From the NCBI RefSeq assembly GCF_025200925.1, contig NZ_CP104174.1, positions 4,960,001-5,024,000 on the forward strand: 64,000 nt of DNA, given 5' to 3'. Source of the stretch: Bradyrhizobium sp. CB1015. Its GTDB lineage: Bacteria > Pseudomonadota > Alphaproteobacteria > Rhizobiales > Xanthobacteraceae. This document shows positions 45,690-54,773 of this stretch, in pieces. Below the pieces are notes generated by a model. The model was not told where the DNA came from. It ran no database searches and saw only the letters and a program-made list of their open reading frames with translations. The position numbers and the translations under genes are program-made. Position 1 is the stretch's first letter. Each line of letters opens with the position of its first letter.

Positions 45690-46853
45690 TCAGGCCTTCC
45701 AGCGCCCGACCCCGAAGGCCTCGAGATGTCCGCGGATATCGGCGGGGTCGAAGGTCGGCCCGGCGAAGGCGCCGAACGCTGCGGGAGCCTGGGTCGGCGC
45801 CCTGTTGCCGAGCGCCGCGTCGTAGAGATCGGGCCTGAACACCGCCATCGCCGTCTTGACGCCGTCAGGAGTGAGCGCCGTCTGGCCCCAGCGCACCATC
45901 TGCGCATAGAGCCAGGCGGCCTGGACCGGATCGGGCCGCCCTGCCCCTTCGCGTCCGACCAGCAGGTAGCGGCCGCTTTCGCGGAAGGTGCCATCGGGCG
46001 AGATCTTCAGGCGCCCGGTGAGGGTGCGCTGGATGACCTCGGCGTCGACGCCGATCCGCTCCGGTTGCGCCAGGATTTGCGCCGCCTCGGTCCGGTTCTC
46101 GGGATGCTCGATGAACTCGGCGGCCTTTGCAGCTGCCCGCACCAGGGCTGCGACCACATCCGGGTTCTTGTCGGCCCAGGTCTGCCGGACCGCCAGCACC
46201 TTCTCCGCCGCACGGACCAGGATGTCGGCGACGAAATGCAGGATGTGGCCGATGCCGAGATCGACTGCGACCGAGTTCCAGGGCGCGCCGACGCAGAACG
46301 CATCGACGTGGCCGTTCTTGAGGCTGTCGACCATGTAGGGCGGCGGCAGCACCACGAGGCGCACGTCCTCGTCGGGATCGACGCCGGCCGCCGCCATCCA
46401 GAACCGCAATTGGTAATTGTGGGTCGAGAACGGGAAGGTCATGCCGAAGGTCAGCGGCTCGGCCCCTGCCTTGCGCCGCTTGGCGACCACCCTCGCCAGC
46501 GCTTTCGCCGTCGCCATCGGATCGAAACGGTCGCCGTCGATCTCCTCCATCAGCGCGGCATGAAGCGCCGGCGACACCGTGATGGCATTGCCGTTGATGC
46601 CGAGATTGAAGGGCGCGGCGATCGGCACCTTGACGTGGCCAAGCCCGAGCGAGGACGCGATCGCGACGGGCGCGAGCAGATGCGCGGCGTCGAACAGGCC
46701 GATATTGAGCTTGTCGCGAACGTTCGACCAGGAGACCTCGCGTACCAGCTCGACATCGAGCCCCTCAGTGGCGGCAAAGCCCTTGTCGACTGCGACGATC
46801 AGGGCGGCGGCATCGACCAGCGGAATGAACCCGATGCGGAGGGTAGCAGTCAT
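45690..46853 (-). CDS. nasS: NasS-like nitrate-sensing protein (NrtA/CmpA family)
   Basis: 387 residues of the NrtA/CmpA binding-protein family but with no signal peptide (MTATLRIGFIPLVDAAALIV), hence cytoplasmic. Family motifs: GLDVELVREVSWSNVRDKL, GMTFPFSTHNYQLRFWMAA and CVGAPWNSVAVDLG. In known NasST systems NasS holds NasT inactive until nitrate or nitrite binds. Its ATG overlaps the nasT stop (ATGA). No nitrate permease genes are adjacent, which supports a sensor over a transporter subunit. Confidence 0.88.
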   Translation of the reverse strand: MTATLRIGFIPLVDAAALIVAVDKGFAATEGLDVELVREVSWSNVRDKLNIGLFDAAHLLAPVAIASSLGLGHVKVPIAAPFNLGINGNAITVSPALHAALMEEIDGDRFDPMATAKALARVVAKRRKAGAEPLTFGMTFPFSTHNYQLRFWMAAAGVDPDEDVRLVVLPPPYMVDSLKNGHVDAFCVGAPWNSVAVDLGIGHILHFVADILVRAAEKVLAVRQTWADKNPDVVAALVRAAAKAAEFIEHPENRTEAAQILAQPERIGVDAEVIQRTLTGRLKISPDGTFRESGRYLLVGREGAGRPDPVQAAWLYAQMVRWGQTALTPDGVKTAMAVFRPDLYDAALGNRAPTQAPAAFGAFAGPTFDPADIRGHLEAFGVGRWKA

Positions 46854-47440
46854 TTCAGCATCTCCGACGCGGTGATGATCGACTGCGCGATCTCGCCGAT
46901 TTTCTTCTTCTCGCGCATCGCGGTGGAACGCAGCAGCACATAGGCCTCGTCCTCGGTCAGACCCTTCACCTTCATCAGGATGCCCTTGGCGCGCTCGATG
47001 ATCTTGCGGTCCTCGAGCTGCGACTTGGTGCGCTCGAGTTCCTCCTGGAGCTTTGCGAAGGCGTTGAAGCGGGACACGCAGAGGTCGAGGATCGGCTTGA
47101 TGCGCTCCTTCTTCAGCCCGTCGACGATATAGGCCGACACCCCCGCCTCGACCGAGGCCTGGATCGAGGCTGAATCGCTCTGGTCGACGAACATGGCGAT
47201 CGGCCGCTTCACCGCGCGGCTGACCTGGAACATCGCCTCCAGCACGTCACGGCTGGGGTTTTCCAGATCGATCAGGATGATATCGGGGTCCACCGCATAA
47301 ATACGGGCGAGCAGGCTCTGCATCTCGCTGATATGGACGACCTGGGTGAACCCGGCCTCCCGCAATCCCTCCTCCAGGATCGCGGCCCTGACAGGGCTTT
47401 CGTCGACGATCACGATTTTGGGCGACTGTTCGGCGCTCAT
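46850..47440 (-). CDS. nasT: NasT-like ANTAR antiterminator
   Basis: 196 residues. A receiver-like N-terminal domain (IVIVDESPVRAAILEEGL; D58 in IILIDLENPS) is followed by a coiled-coil and an ANTAR RNA-binding domain (DRKIIERAKGILMKVKGL, then EDEAYVLLRSTAM). It binds paired RNA hairpins and prevents termination in leaders of nitrate genes. In Bradyrhizobium NasST is known to respond to nitrate. First gene of the nasT-nasS unit, about 110 bases from the divergent rimO. Confidence 0.93.
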   Translation of the reverse strand: MSAEQSPKIVIVDESPVRAAILEEGLREAGFTQVVHISEMQSLLARIYAVDPDIILIDLENPSRDVLEAMFQVSRAVKRPIAMFVDQSDSASIQASVEAGVSAYIVDGLKKERIKPILDLCVSRFNAFAKLQEELERTKSQLEDRKIIERAKGILMKVKGLTEDEAYVLLRSTAMREKKKIGEIAQSIITASEMLK

Positions 47441-47550
47441 GGCTCACTCACGGCAGCTGATTCATCCATAGCACGCCCGCGAACCATGCAAAGGGTTGTA
47501 ATTATGGGCAATTGGGACTAGCTCAGGCCGGTCAATCAGGCAGACCAGAT

Positions 47551-48876
47551 ATGGATCAGACGGCTGCGCCCAAGGTCAGCTTCGTGTCGCTCGGGTGTCC
47601 CAAGGCATTGGTGGATTCCGAGCGCATCATCACGCGCCTGCGCGCGGAGGGCTACGAGCTCGCCCGCAAGCATGACGGGGCGGACATCGTCATCGTCAAC
47701 ACCTGCGGCTTCCTCGACAGCGCCAAGCAGGAATCGCTCTCGGCGATCGGCGAGGCCATGGCCGAGAACGGCAAGGTGATCGTGACCGGCTGCATGGGCG
47801 CGGAACCGGAAGCGATCGAGCAGGCCTATCCGGGCGTGCTCTCCATCACCGGCCCGCAGCAGTACGAGAGCGTGCTCGACGCCGTGCACCGCGCGCTGCC
47901 GCCGGCGCACAATCCGCATCTCGACCTGGTGCCGCCGCAGGGCATCAAGCTGACGCCGCGCCACTACGCCTATTTGAAGATCTCCGAGGGCTGCAACAAC
48001 CGCTGCACCTTCTGCATCATTCCGAAGCTGCGCGGCGATCTGGTCTCGCGCACCGCGAACGACGTGCTGCGCGAGGCCGAGCGCCTGGTCGGCGCCGGCG
48101 TCAAGGAGCTGCTGGTGATCTCGCAGGACACCTCGGCTTACGGCGTCGATCTCAAATATGCCGAGAGCCCGTGGAAGGACCGCCAGGTCCGCGCAAAATT
48201 TCTCGACCTCGCGCGCGAGCTCGGCGAGTTGGGTGCCTGGGTCCGGCTGCAATATGTCTACCCCTACCCGCATGTCGACGAGGTCATCGCGCTGATGAAC
48301 GAGGGCAAGGTGCTGCCCTATCTCGACATCCCGTTCCAGCATGCGAGCCCCGAGGTGCTGAAGGCGATGAAGCGCCCGGCGGCGCAGGACAAGACGCTGG
48401 CGCGGATCAAGCGCTGGCGCGAGGAATGTCCCGATCTCGCCTTGCGCTCGACCTTCATCGTCGGTTTCCCCGGCGAGACCGATGCCGACTTCGCCTATCT
48501 GCTGGACTGGCTCGACGAGGCCGAGATCGATCGCGTCGGCTGCTTCAAATACGAGCCGGTCGCCGGCGCCACCTCGAATGCGATCGACAACCCGGTGCCG
48601 GAAGAGGTCAAGCAGGAGCGCTACAACGCGCTGATGGCCCGGCAGCAGAAGATCTCGGCGCGCCGGCTGAAGCGCAAGGTCGGCACGCGCCAGCAGATCA
48701 TCATCGACGAGGTCGGCCCGACGGTGGCGAAGGGCCGCTCCAAGGCCGATGCGCCGGAGATCGACGGCGCGGTGTATCTGACGAGCCGCCGCCCCCTGCG
48801 CGTCGGCGAGATCGTCACCGCGAAGATCGAGCGCGCCGACGCATACGACCTGCACGGCAGCGTCGCGGGGTTCTGA
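47551..48876 (+). CDS. rimO: Ribosomal protein S12 methylthiotransferase
   Basis: 441 residues. The N-terminal MTTase domain has three cluster cysteines (C16 in [12 protein letters not shown], then [13 protein letters not shown] and CMGAEPE). The radical SAM motif is [15 protein letters not shown], and a C-terminal TRAM domain ends in DLHGSVAGF. It adds a methylthio group to Asp88 of S12. ATG 47551 (MDQTAAPKV) is preferred over a longer start at 47512. Divergent from nasT. Confidence 0.96.
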   Translation: MDQTAAPKVSFVSLGCPKALVDSERIITRLRAEGYELARKHDGADIVIVNTCGFLDSAKQESLSAIGEAMAENGKVIVTGCMGAEPEAIEQAYPGVLSITGPQQYESVLDAVHRALPPAHNPHLDLVPPQGIKLTPRHYAYLKISEGCNNRCTFCIIPKLRGDLVSRTANDVLREAERLVGAGVKELLVISQDTSAYGVDLKYAESPWKDRQVRAKFLDLARELGELGAWVRLQYVYPYPHVDEVIALMNEGKVLPYLDIPFQHASPEVLKAMKRPAAQDKTLARIKRWREECPDLALRSTFIVGFPGETDADFAYLLDWLDEAEIDRVGCFKYEPVAGATSNAIDNPVPEEVKQERYNALMARQQKISARRLKRKVGTRQQIIIDEVGPTVAKGRSKADAPEIDGAVYLTSRRPLRVGEIVTAKIERADAYDLHGSVAGF

Positions 48877-48905
48877 CGCTCTCCGTCATTGCGGTGTGGA
48901 TGCAG

Positions 48906-49847
48906 TTAGGCCAGCCATTTCGGCACCCAGCGCTCCGGGCGCGGGGCGCGGGCGAGATCGGCTTTCGCCTCGGTGAGCAACGCCGGCTCGCCATCGATGG
49001 TCGGGCGCACATCGTATTCGAAGCTCGGCATGATGCGGCCGTCGGCGTGGAGTCCGAACCTCATCGCATACCATAACCCGAGCTCAGGCTGAGCCTTCCA
49101 CATCTGTTCGCGCAGCTCGCGCAGCAGGGATTCGATCGAAGCGGATTCCTCGAACGGCTGCGGCCCGTGCTTGAGAATTCGCGCCTGGTATTGCTTGCCG
49201 ACGATCGCAACCTCGAAACGCGTATCATCCCAGGCGTTCTTGCCCTTGGGCAGATGGGCGGCCAGGCGCCAGCCGAGTTCGGCCATCATGCGATGATTGG
49301 CCCAATAATCCTCGCGGTCCCGGCTCCATTTTTCCATGAAGCCGCGGAAATCAGGCAGCTCCGGGGCCCCGTCGTCACACGTCGCCTTGTCGCCAACGGG
49401 CTGTCCAGCGAGCCATTGCGCAAGTTCGACGGTCTGAGGCTCGACCTCGTCATGCGGCTTCAGATCGCTCCAGGCCCTGTCGAAAGCTTGCGACGTCAGC
49501 CTCGTCAGCAGCGCATCGAGGCTCGGCGCCAGCAGCTCGTAGTCGCCCTCGGAGCCCAGACCGACGATCGGCGGATTGTCGCGATCAAGACCCGCGCCAT
49601 ACCAGCCGCCGACGGCCGAGCCGTCAGGCAGCCGCATGAACAGCGAAAACCGGTCGCGCAAGGGACTGCCATCGACGATCGGCGCGGAGTCGGAGAATTG
49701 GCCCTGCAGCGAGAAGCAGCCGACGCTACCCCAGGGACGCCCCTTGAGCCAGTCCGCAAAGTCGACCAGCAGCGGCGGCGCCTCGATGCCCGGCGGAAAT
49801 GCGTCGCGAATGCTGTCGAGGTCGATCGGATAGGGCGTATCGGACAA
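48906..49847 (-). CDS. Uncharacterised protein, possibly immunity-like
   Basis: 313 residues, cytoplasmic, no membrane segment. The N-terminal 130 residues (GGWYGAGLDRDNPPIVGLGSEG, ending in a Leu-rich helix) faintly resemble SUKH/SMI1 immunity folds. The last 60 (GLWYAMRFGLHADGRIMPSF, then RPERWVPKWL) resemble the ending of YezG-type immunity proteins. Both likenesses are weak. No toxin gene is adjacent, so it could equally be a housekeeping protein of unknown role. Convergent with rimO. Confidence 0.8.
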   Translation of the reverse strand: MSDTPYPIDLDSIRDAFPPGIEAPPLLVDFADWLKGRPWGSVGCFSLQGQFSDSAPIVDGSPLRDRFSLFMRLPDGSAVGGWYGAGLDRDNPPIVGLGSEGDYELLAPSLDALLTRLTSQAFDRAWSDLKPHDEVEPQTVELAQWLAGQPVGDKATCDDGAPELPDFRGFMEKWSRDREDYWANHRMMAELGWRLAAHLPKGKNAWDDTRFEVAIVGKQYQARILKHGPQPFEESASIESLLRELREQMWKAQPELGLWYAMRFGLHADGRIMPSFEYDVRPTIDGEPALLTEAKADLARAPRPERWVPKWLA

Positions 49848-49970
49848 GGCTTTGAGCTATCTGGTTGGTCCCGCCTTCTTGGTCTGGGCGGTCGTGCATT
49901 CGGTTCGAACCAAGTCGCGTTCTTCGATCACAAACACGCCAGAGGCGCAATGGTTTCGACGCGGGAAACA

Positions 49971-51128
49971 ATGAAACACGATCAAACGTCAGGGATTCTC
50001 CTCAAGCTGTGCGCAATCGGTCTGACGATGGCCCTGCTCGCGCTGCCGGCCCCCGCCAACGCGCGATCGCCATCCGCCGCGCAGGCCCGCCAGTGGTGCT
50101 TCGGCGACGACGGCGGAGGCAGCGACGACCGGCGCTTCGCCGGCTGCTCGGCCCTGCTCAAGGCCAATCCCGACGATGTGCATGCGCTCGCCAATCGCGG
50201 CGAAATGTTTCGGCGACGTGGCGAGGCCGAGCGCGCCGTGGCGGACTTCAGCCGCGCCATCGAACTCGATGCGAAGGATCCCGACCTCCTGTACAATCGC
50301 GGCATCGCCTATGACGATCTCGGCGACGCCGATCGCGCCATTGCCGACTACACGCGCGCCATTCGGCTGAACGCCCGCGACCCGCTCTATTTCAACAACC
50401 GCGGCAACTCCCACATTCACAAGAAGGCCTACGAGCTCGCGATGGCCGACTACGATCAGGCCATCAAGCTCGATCCGAAATTCGCGCTCGCCTATTTCAA
50501 TCGCGGCACCGCCTTCAGCAACCACGGCGACGATGCGAGCGCACTTGCGGACTTCGATCTGTCGATCAAGTTCAACCCGAACTACGGGCCAGCCTACGGC
50601 AACCGCGCACGCATCTATCGCGACCGCGGCGACCGCCCCCGAGCGCTGGCCGATTTCGCCAGATCGATCGATCTCAGTCCGAGCAACGACCGCGACTTCT
50701 ATGCGCGCGCGAACATGTATTTCGATACGCACGATTATGCGCTGGCGCTCGACGATTACGACCGCTCCATCAGAGCGAACGCGAACCGTGCGGACGTGTT
50801 CAATTCGCGCTGCTTCACCCGCGCGATCGTCGGCCGCCTGCAGGAGGCGTTGGCCGATTGCGAGCAGTCGCTGAAGATGGCTCCCGACGATGCCTACACG
50901 CTGGACAGCCGCGCCCTCGCCCATCTCAAGCTCGGCAACCTCGACGCGGCGATTGCCGATTACGATGCCGCGCTGAGCATCAAGCCGGGGCTCGACGGCT
51001 CGCTCTACGGCCGCGGACTGGCGAAGCGCAAGAAGGGTGACAGCGAAGGCGTCGAGCGCGACATCGCGGCCGCAAAGGCAATCAATGCCGGCATCGCCGA
51101 TGTGTTCTCGCATTACGGCGTCGAGTAA
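49971..51128 (+). CDS. Secreted TPR-repeat protein
   Basis: 385 residues from ATG 49971; ATG 49950 would add seven. A Sec signal (ILLKLCAIGLTMALLALPAPANA) is followed by about nine TPR units, visible as the recurring pattern of a Tyr/Asn-x-Arg-Gly and D-L/A-D-Y/F-D/T/S-x-A-I (LLYNRGIAYDDLGDADRAIA, FALAYFNRGTAFSNHGDDAS). TPR arrays mediate protein contacts, so a periplasmic scaffold is likely. Divergent from the gene at 48906; no co-transcribed partner. Confidence 0.88.
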   Translation: MKHDQTSGILLKLCAIGLTMALLALPAPANARSPSAAQARQWCFGDDGGGSDDRRFAGCSALLKANPDDVHALANRGEMFRRRGEAERAVADFSRAIELDAKDPDLLYNRGIAYDDLGDADRAIADYTRAIRLNARDPLYFNNRGNSHIHKKAYELAMADYDQAIKLDPKFALAYFNRGTAFSNHGDDASALADFDLSIKFNPNYGPAYGNRARIYRDRGDRPRALADFARSIDLSPSNDRDFYARANMYFDTHDYALALDDYDRSIRANANRADVFNSRCFTRAIVGRLQEALADCEQSLKMAPDDAYTLDSRALAHLKLGNLDAAIADYDAALSIKPGLDGSLYGRGLAKRKKGDSEGVERDIAAAKAINAGIADVFSHYGVE

Positions 51129-51224
51129 TCGTCACGCAGGAATGTGACACTATAATGCATTCACGCAGCGGTCACGGACTCGGCCTAACTCTGCCCGCGT
51201 TTTCAACGCGAGCGAGGAACGAGG

Positions 51225-51866
51225 ATGAGCCACCTCTCGGACATGCTGCGCACGCAGCGCTTCGACGATTACCGCTTCTACCACCAGAGCACCGTCAACC
51301 AGACGCTGCACCTGATCAGCGCCGTGATCTTCCTCGGCTGCTACGCCCTGCTGTTCAAGGACCCCGCCATCGCCGGCATCGTCGGCTGGCTCGCGATGCT
51401 GACGCGGCAGACCGGGCATTTCTTCTTCGAGCCGAACGGCTATGACGCCGTCAACGACGTCAGCAACGAGTACAAGGAAGCGGTCAAGGTCGGCTACAAC
51501 CAGGCCCGCAAGATCGTGCTGCTGCTGGTCTGGGGCAGCGCGCCGCTTGCGCTGTTCGCCTTTCCGACGCTGTTCGGATTGTTCGATGCGCCGGCCTCTC
51601 GCCTCGATTTCATCCGGCATGTCGGCGCGCTCTGGCTCGTCATCGGCATCGGCGGCGGACTTGCGCGCATGCTGCAGCTGTTCGCCACGCGCGACGTCAC
51701 GACAGGCCTCGTCTGGGTGTTCAAGGTGCTGACCGACCCCTTCCACAACATCGCGCTGTACTGGAATTCGCCGCTCAAGCTGCTGCGCGGCGAGCTGATC
51801 GACACCGCGATTGCGGAGGCGGATTGGGGCGACGACGAGGCCGAGCAAGCCGCGCACCCGACCTGA
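51225..51866 (+). CDS. Membrane protein, Mpo1/DUF962-like
   Basis: 213 residues with about four membrane helices. The N-terminal part FDDYRFYHQSTVNQTLHLIS followed by GWLAMLTRQTGHFFFEPNG resembles the DUF962/Mpo1 pattern (H-x(n)-N-x(n)-H, then Q-x-x-GH-x-x-FE), in which histidines bind the iron of a fatty-acid alpha-dioxygenase. The other helices lack a recognised motif. An inner-membrane lipid enzyme is possible. The identity is inferred from motifs only. Confidence 0.7.
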   Translation: MSHLSDMLRTQRFDDYRFYHQSTVNQTLHLISAVIFLGCYALLFKDPAIAGIVGWLAMLTRQTGHFFFEPNGYDAVNDVSNEYKEAVKVGYNQARKIVLLLVWGSAPLALFAFPTLFGLFDAPASRLDFIRHVGALWLVIGIGGGLARMLQLFATRDVTTGLVWVFKVLTDPFHNIALYWNSPLKLLRGELIDTAIAEADWGDDEAEQAAHPT

Positions 51867-51904
51867 CCGATGCACGCTCGGCGAGCATCCTGCAAAAAGC
51901 CTGC

Positions 51905-51933
51905 TTGACAAGTCCTGCCGTTCGGCTGTACGG
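51905..51933 (+). promoter_or_regulatory. Candidate promoter of the aminotransferase leader
   Basis: Perfect -35 TTGACA at 51905-51910, a 17-base spacer, then GTACGG at 51928-51933 as a weak -10. Expected transcription start near 51940, a few bases before the ATG of the Arg-rich leader frame (51943). Confidence 0.5.
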
Positions 51934-51942
51934 ACGCGCCCC

Positions 51943-52035
51943 ATGATCAACGCCCGGACCAACCAGCGCACCGAAATGCTCCGCCGTCGCTCCCGCGACG
52001 ACGAGAGGGTGCGCCATGTCCGAGGACGCCGCTGA
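51943..52035 (+). CDS. Arginine-rich leader peptide (candidate attenuator)
   Basis: A 30-codon frame with 11 Arg codons (positions 5, 9, 14, 15, 16, 18, 22, 24, 27, 29, 30); codons 14-18 read RRRSR. It begins almost at the expected transcription start, so it would be translated leaderless, as is known for the rhizobial trpL peptide. It ends 26 bases before an intrinsic terminator that precedes an ArgD-like gene. Bases 52007-52013 (GGGTGCG) can pair with 52068-52074 in the terminator's 5' arm, giving an alternative structure. Translation is not proven. Confidence 0.45.
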   Translation: MINARTNQRTEMLRRRSRDDERVRHVRGRR

Positions 52036-52061
52036 ACCACTGAATTCGGCCAGTTTTCGCG

Positions 52062-52099
52062 AAAGGCCGCACCCGCAAGGTGCGGCCTTTCTGCTTTTT
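52062..52099 (+). terminator. Intrinsic terminator upstream of the ArgD-like gene
   Basis: A perfect 12-bp stem (AAAGGCCGCACC, 52062-52073, and its complement, 52079-52090) around a 5-base loop, followed by CTGCTTTTT. It ends 37 bases before the aminotransferase ATG. It may end the transcript of the membrane protein gene at 51866 or act as an attenuator. Confidence 0.85.
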
Positions 52100-52135
52100 G
52101 CGCCGCTTTTCCACCCGCCTCCAGAGGAGTACGAC

Positions 52136-53326
52136 ATGACCACGCATCCGTATGACGCGCTGATGGACATCACCGCACGGCCCAAGACCGTGTTCGTCCG
52201 CGGCGCCGGCTCCTACCTCTGGGACGACAGCCGCAAGCGCTATCTCGATTTCGTGCAGGGCTGGGCCGTGAACTGCCTCGGCCACTCCCCGCCCGCGATC
52301 GCCGATGTGCTCGCAGCTCAGGCCAAGCGGCTGCTGACGCCGAGCCCGGCCTTCTACAACGAGCCGAGCCTGAAGCTGGCGCGGGCGCTGGTCGAGAACA
52401 GCGCCTTCGATCAGGTGTTCTTTGCCAACTCAGGGGCGGAAGCCAACGAGGGCGCGATCAAGCTCGCACGGAAATATGGCAGCCTGCACAAAGGCGGCGC
52501 GTTCGAAATCATCAGCTTCGAAGGCGGCTTCCACGGAAGGACGCTGGCGACGATGTCGGCCTCGGGCAAGAAGGCGTTCGAGCCGCTGTTCGAGCCGAAG
52601 GTTGCGGGCTTCAAGAAGGCGAAGCTGAACGACATCGCCTCGGTCGAGAAGCTGATCAACGCCAACACCGTCGCCGTGATGCTCGAGCCGATCCAGGGGG
52701 AATCCGGCGTATGGCCTGCGACCGATCAGTTCCTGCAGGAGCTGCGCGCGCTGACCGAGGCGCATGGCCTACTGCTCATTTTCGACGAGATCCAGACCGG
52801 CATGGGCCGGACCGGAAAGCTCTTCCACTACGAGCATACAGGCATCGCGCCCGACATCATGACGCTCGGCAAGGGCATCGGCGGCGGCGTGCCGCTCGCG
52901 GCCCTGCTCGCGACCGAACGCGCCTCCTGCTTCGAGCACGGCGACCAGGGCGGCACGTTCAACGGCAACCCGATCATGTGCGCGGCCGGGCTTGCGGTGC
53001 TTGAGGAGGTCGCGAAGCCCGACTTCCTGAAGGCAGTCACCGAGACCGGCCTCCTGCTCGAAAGCGAGCTGCAGAAGGTCTCGGCCCGGCATGGCCTCGG
53101 CGGCGTGCGCGGACGCGGCCTGTTGCTCGCGCTCGACCTCAAGCTGCCGATCGCACCAGGCATCGTCGCGCAGGCGTTCGAGGCCGGCGTGCTGCTCAAC
53201 GCACCGCAAGTCGACAGCTTGCGCTTCATGCCCGCGCTGAACGTCACGAGGAACGAGATCGCTGAGATGACCGAATGTCTCGACGCGATCTTGACCAAGG
53301 CCGGTGCGGCACGGCGGGTGGCGTAA
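52136..53326 (+). CDS. argD: Acetylornithine aminotransferase-like class III transaminase
   Basis: 396 residues of the class III PLP aminotransferases. Substrate-side motif [20 protein letters not shown] (GAEA), [28 protein letters not shown] with the Asp that pairs with PLP, PLP lysine in [13 protein letters not shown], and [18 protein letters not shown]. ArgD converts N-acetylglutamate semialdehyde to N-acetylornithine in arginine synthesis; succinyldiaminopimelate or GABA activity is also possible. ATG 52136 has GAGGAG 6 bases upstream. It is not followed by argF here, so it may be a second argD. Confidence 0.85.
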   Translation: MTTHPYDALMDITARPKTVFVRGAGSYLWDDSRKRYLDFVQGWAVNCLGHSPPAIADVLAAQAKRLLTPSPAFYNEPSLKLARALVENSAFDQVFFANSGAEANEGAIKLARKYGSLHKGGAFEIISFEGGFHGRTLATMSASGKKAFEPLFEPKVAGFKKAKLNDIASVEKLINANTVAVMLEPIQGESGVWPATDQFLQELRALTEAHGLLLIFDEIQTGMGRTGKLFHYEHTGIAPDIMTLGKGIGGGVPLAALLATERASCFEHGDQGGTFNGNPIMCAAGLAVLEEVAKPDFLKAVTETGLLLESELQKVSARHGLGGVRGRGLLLALDLKLPIAPGIVAQAFEAGVLLNAPQVDSLRFMPALNVTRNEIAEMTECLDAILTKAGAARRVA

Positions 53327-53330
53327 GACC

Positions 53331-53471
53331 TGTCTCGTGCTCCGGACGCAGCGCAGCGCCTCTTCGGCGGTGCGCTGCAGAGCCGGGGCCCATCTCTCCG
53401 CAGCGTGCGTCGCATCTGGGTCCCGGCTCTGCGCCGCAACGCTCACGCGTTGCGGCTTGTCCGGGACACGG
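53331..53471. repeat. Dispersed intergenic repeat, family A, copy 3
   Basis: Shares CCGGACGCAGCGCAGCG, GCGCTGCAGAGCCGGGGCCC, TGGGTCCCGGCTC and GTCCGGGACACG with the copy at 11325-11472. Fills the gap between two convergent genes. Confidence 0.8.
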
Positions 53472-53475
53472 GAAA

Positions 53476-54450
53476 CTACGGCTTCAAGATCGAAGCCCCC
53501 GTGGTCTTGCGGCTTTCGAGATCGACATGCGCCTTGGCGGCATCCTTGAGCGCGTAGGCGTGGTTGATCGGCACGTGCAGCTTGCCGTTGATGACCGCGG
53601 CGAACAGGGTGTCGGCGCCTTCGAGCAGTTCCTTGCGCGTGCCGACATAATCGTTGAGCTTCGGCCGCGTCGCGAACAGCGAGCCGTGATTGTTGAGCTC
53701 GGCGATCGCGAACGGCGGCACGGGACCCGAGGCATTGCCGAACGAGACGAACATGCCGCGCGGCTTCAGGCAGGAGAGCGAGCCCGGGAACGTCGCCTTG
53801 CCGACACCGTCATAGACGACGTCGCAGCCCTCGTTGCGGCTGATCTGCTTCACGCGCGCGACGAAATCCTCCTCGTTATAAAGGATGACGTGATCGCAGC
53901 CATTGGCCTCCGCAAGCTCGGCCTTCTCGCGCGAGCCGACGGTGCCGATGACATGCGCGCCGAGCGCCCGCGCCCATTGGCAAGCCAAAAGGCCGATGCC
54001 GCCGGCGGCGGCGTGGACCAGCACGCGATGATGCGGCTCGACCTTGAAGGTCTTGTGCAGCAGATACCAGACCGTCAACCCCTTCAACATCAGCACGGCG
54101 CCCTGCTCGTAGGTGATGTGATCGGGCAGCTTGACCAGCTTTTCCCAGGGGATGTTGCGCTCGCCGGTATAGGCCCCGAGATTGTGGTAGTAGGCAACGC
54201 GGTCGCCGGGATGAAAATGCGTGACGCCAGGCCCGACCGCGACAACCTCGCCCGAGGCCTCGTTGCCGGCGATGAAGGGCAGTCCCGGCGCCTTGTAGAG
54301 GCCGGTGCGATAATAGACGTCGATGAAGTTGAGGCCGACCGCGTGCTGGCGGATGCGCACCTCGCCCGGCCCGGGCGCCGGCACGTCGACGCTCTCATAG
54401 ACCAGGGCTTCGGGGCCTCCGACCTTGTGCACACGGATGGCTTTCGTCAT
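53476..54450 (-). CDS. qor: Quinone oxidoreductase (zeta-crystallin-like)
   Basis: 324 residues of the MDR superfamily without catalytic zinc. N-terminal MTKAIRVHKVGGPEALVYE, quinone/NADPH motif GLNFIDVYYRTGLY, nucleotide-binding AAAGGIGLLACQWARALG, and the tail KAHVDLESRKTTGAS. It reduces quinones with NADPH by single-electron transfer in the cytoplasm. Downstream of pcs on the same strand, with the TerC remnant between them. Confidence 0.93.
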   Translation of the reverse strand: MTKAIRVHKVGGPEALVYESVDVPAPGPGEVRIRQHAVGLNFIDVYYRTGLYKAPGLPFIAGNEASGEVVAVGPGVTHFHPGDRVAYYHNLGAYTGERNIPWEKLVKLPDHITYEQGAVLMLKGLTVWYLLHKTFKVEPHHRVLVHAAAGGIGLLACQWARALGAHVIGTVGSREKAELAEANGCDHVILYNEEDFVARVKQISRNEGCDVVYDGVGKATFPGSLSCLKPRGMFVSFGNASGPVPPFAIAELNNHGSLFATRPKLNDYVGTRKELLEGADTLFAAVINGKLHVPINHAYALKDAAKAHVDLESRKTTGASILKP

Positions 54451-54575
54451 CGCCTGACCTCCTCTTCTTGCGGCTGAGCGAAAGCCATCGCGTCCGCCTT
54501 GTCAACTCGACGCCGACTGGAACGACCCAACGCGACTATTGGCGGCTTTCCGGCGGTTGCGCCTGGCCAGCACGT

Positions 54576-54773
54576 ACCGATCGCGGTAATGATCGAGTCC
54601 AGCGAGAACACGATCTCGATGATCACGATCTGGACGATCACCCAGAAGAAGGCGTTGCCCGTGGACTTCGCCTCGCCCTCGCTCTCATCGGATTCGACCT
54701 CGCCGTGAATATCGTGCGTCGCCTTGGCGATCAGGAACAGGTGCATCACGCCAAGGATCTCGCCAAGGATCTC
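54576..54773 (-). pseudogene. TerC-family membrane protein remnant
   Basis: About 66 codons that read as part of a TerC/YkoY membrane protein: HLFLIAKATHDIHGEVE and AFFWVIVQIVIIEIVFSLDS, followed by ITAIG. The match starts inside the 3' end of pcs and stops abruptly, after which the sequence diverges. The rest of TerC (upstream helices and the later ones) is absent. A frame continues to 54447 but its sequence is non-TerC. Clearly a gene fragment. Confidence 0.75.

Noticed and set aside
51225..51866. Fatty acid hydroxylase identity for the membrane protein
   Set aside because: The eight-His hydroxylase pattern is absent; only a weak Mpo1-like pattern is present, so this is kept as a tentative note.
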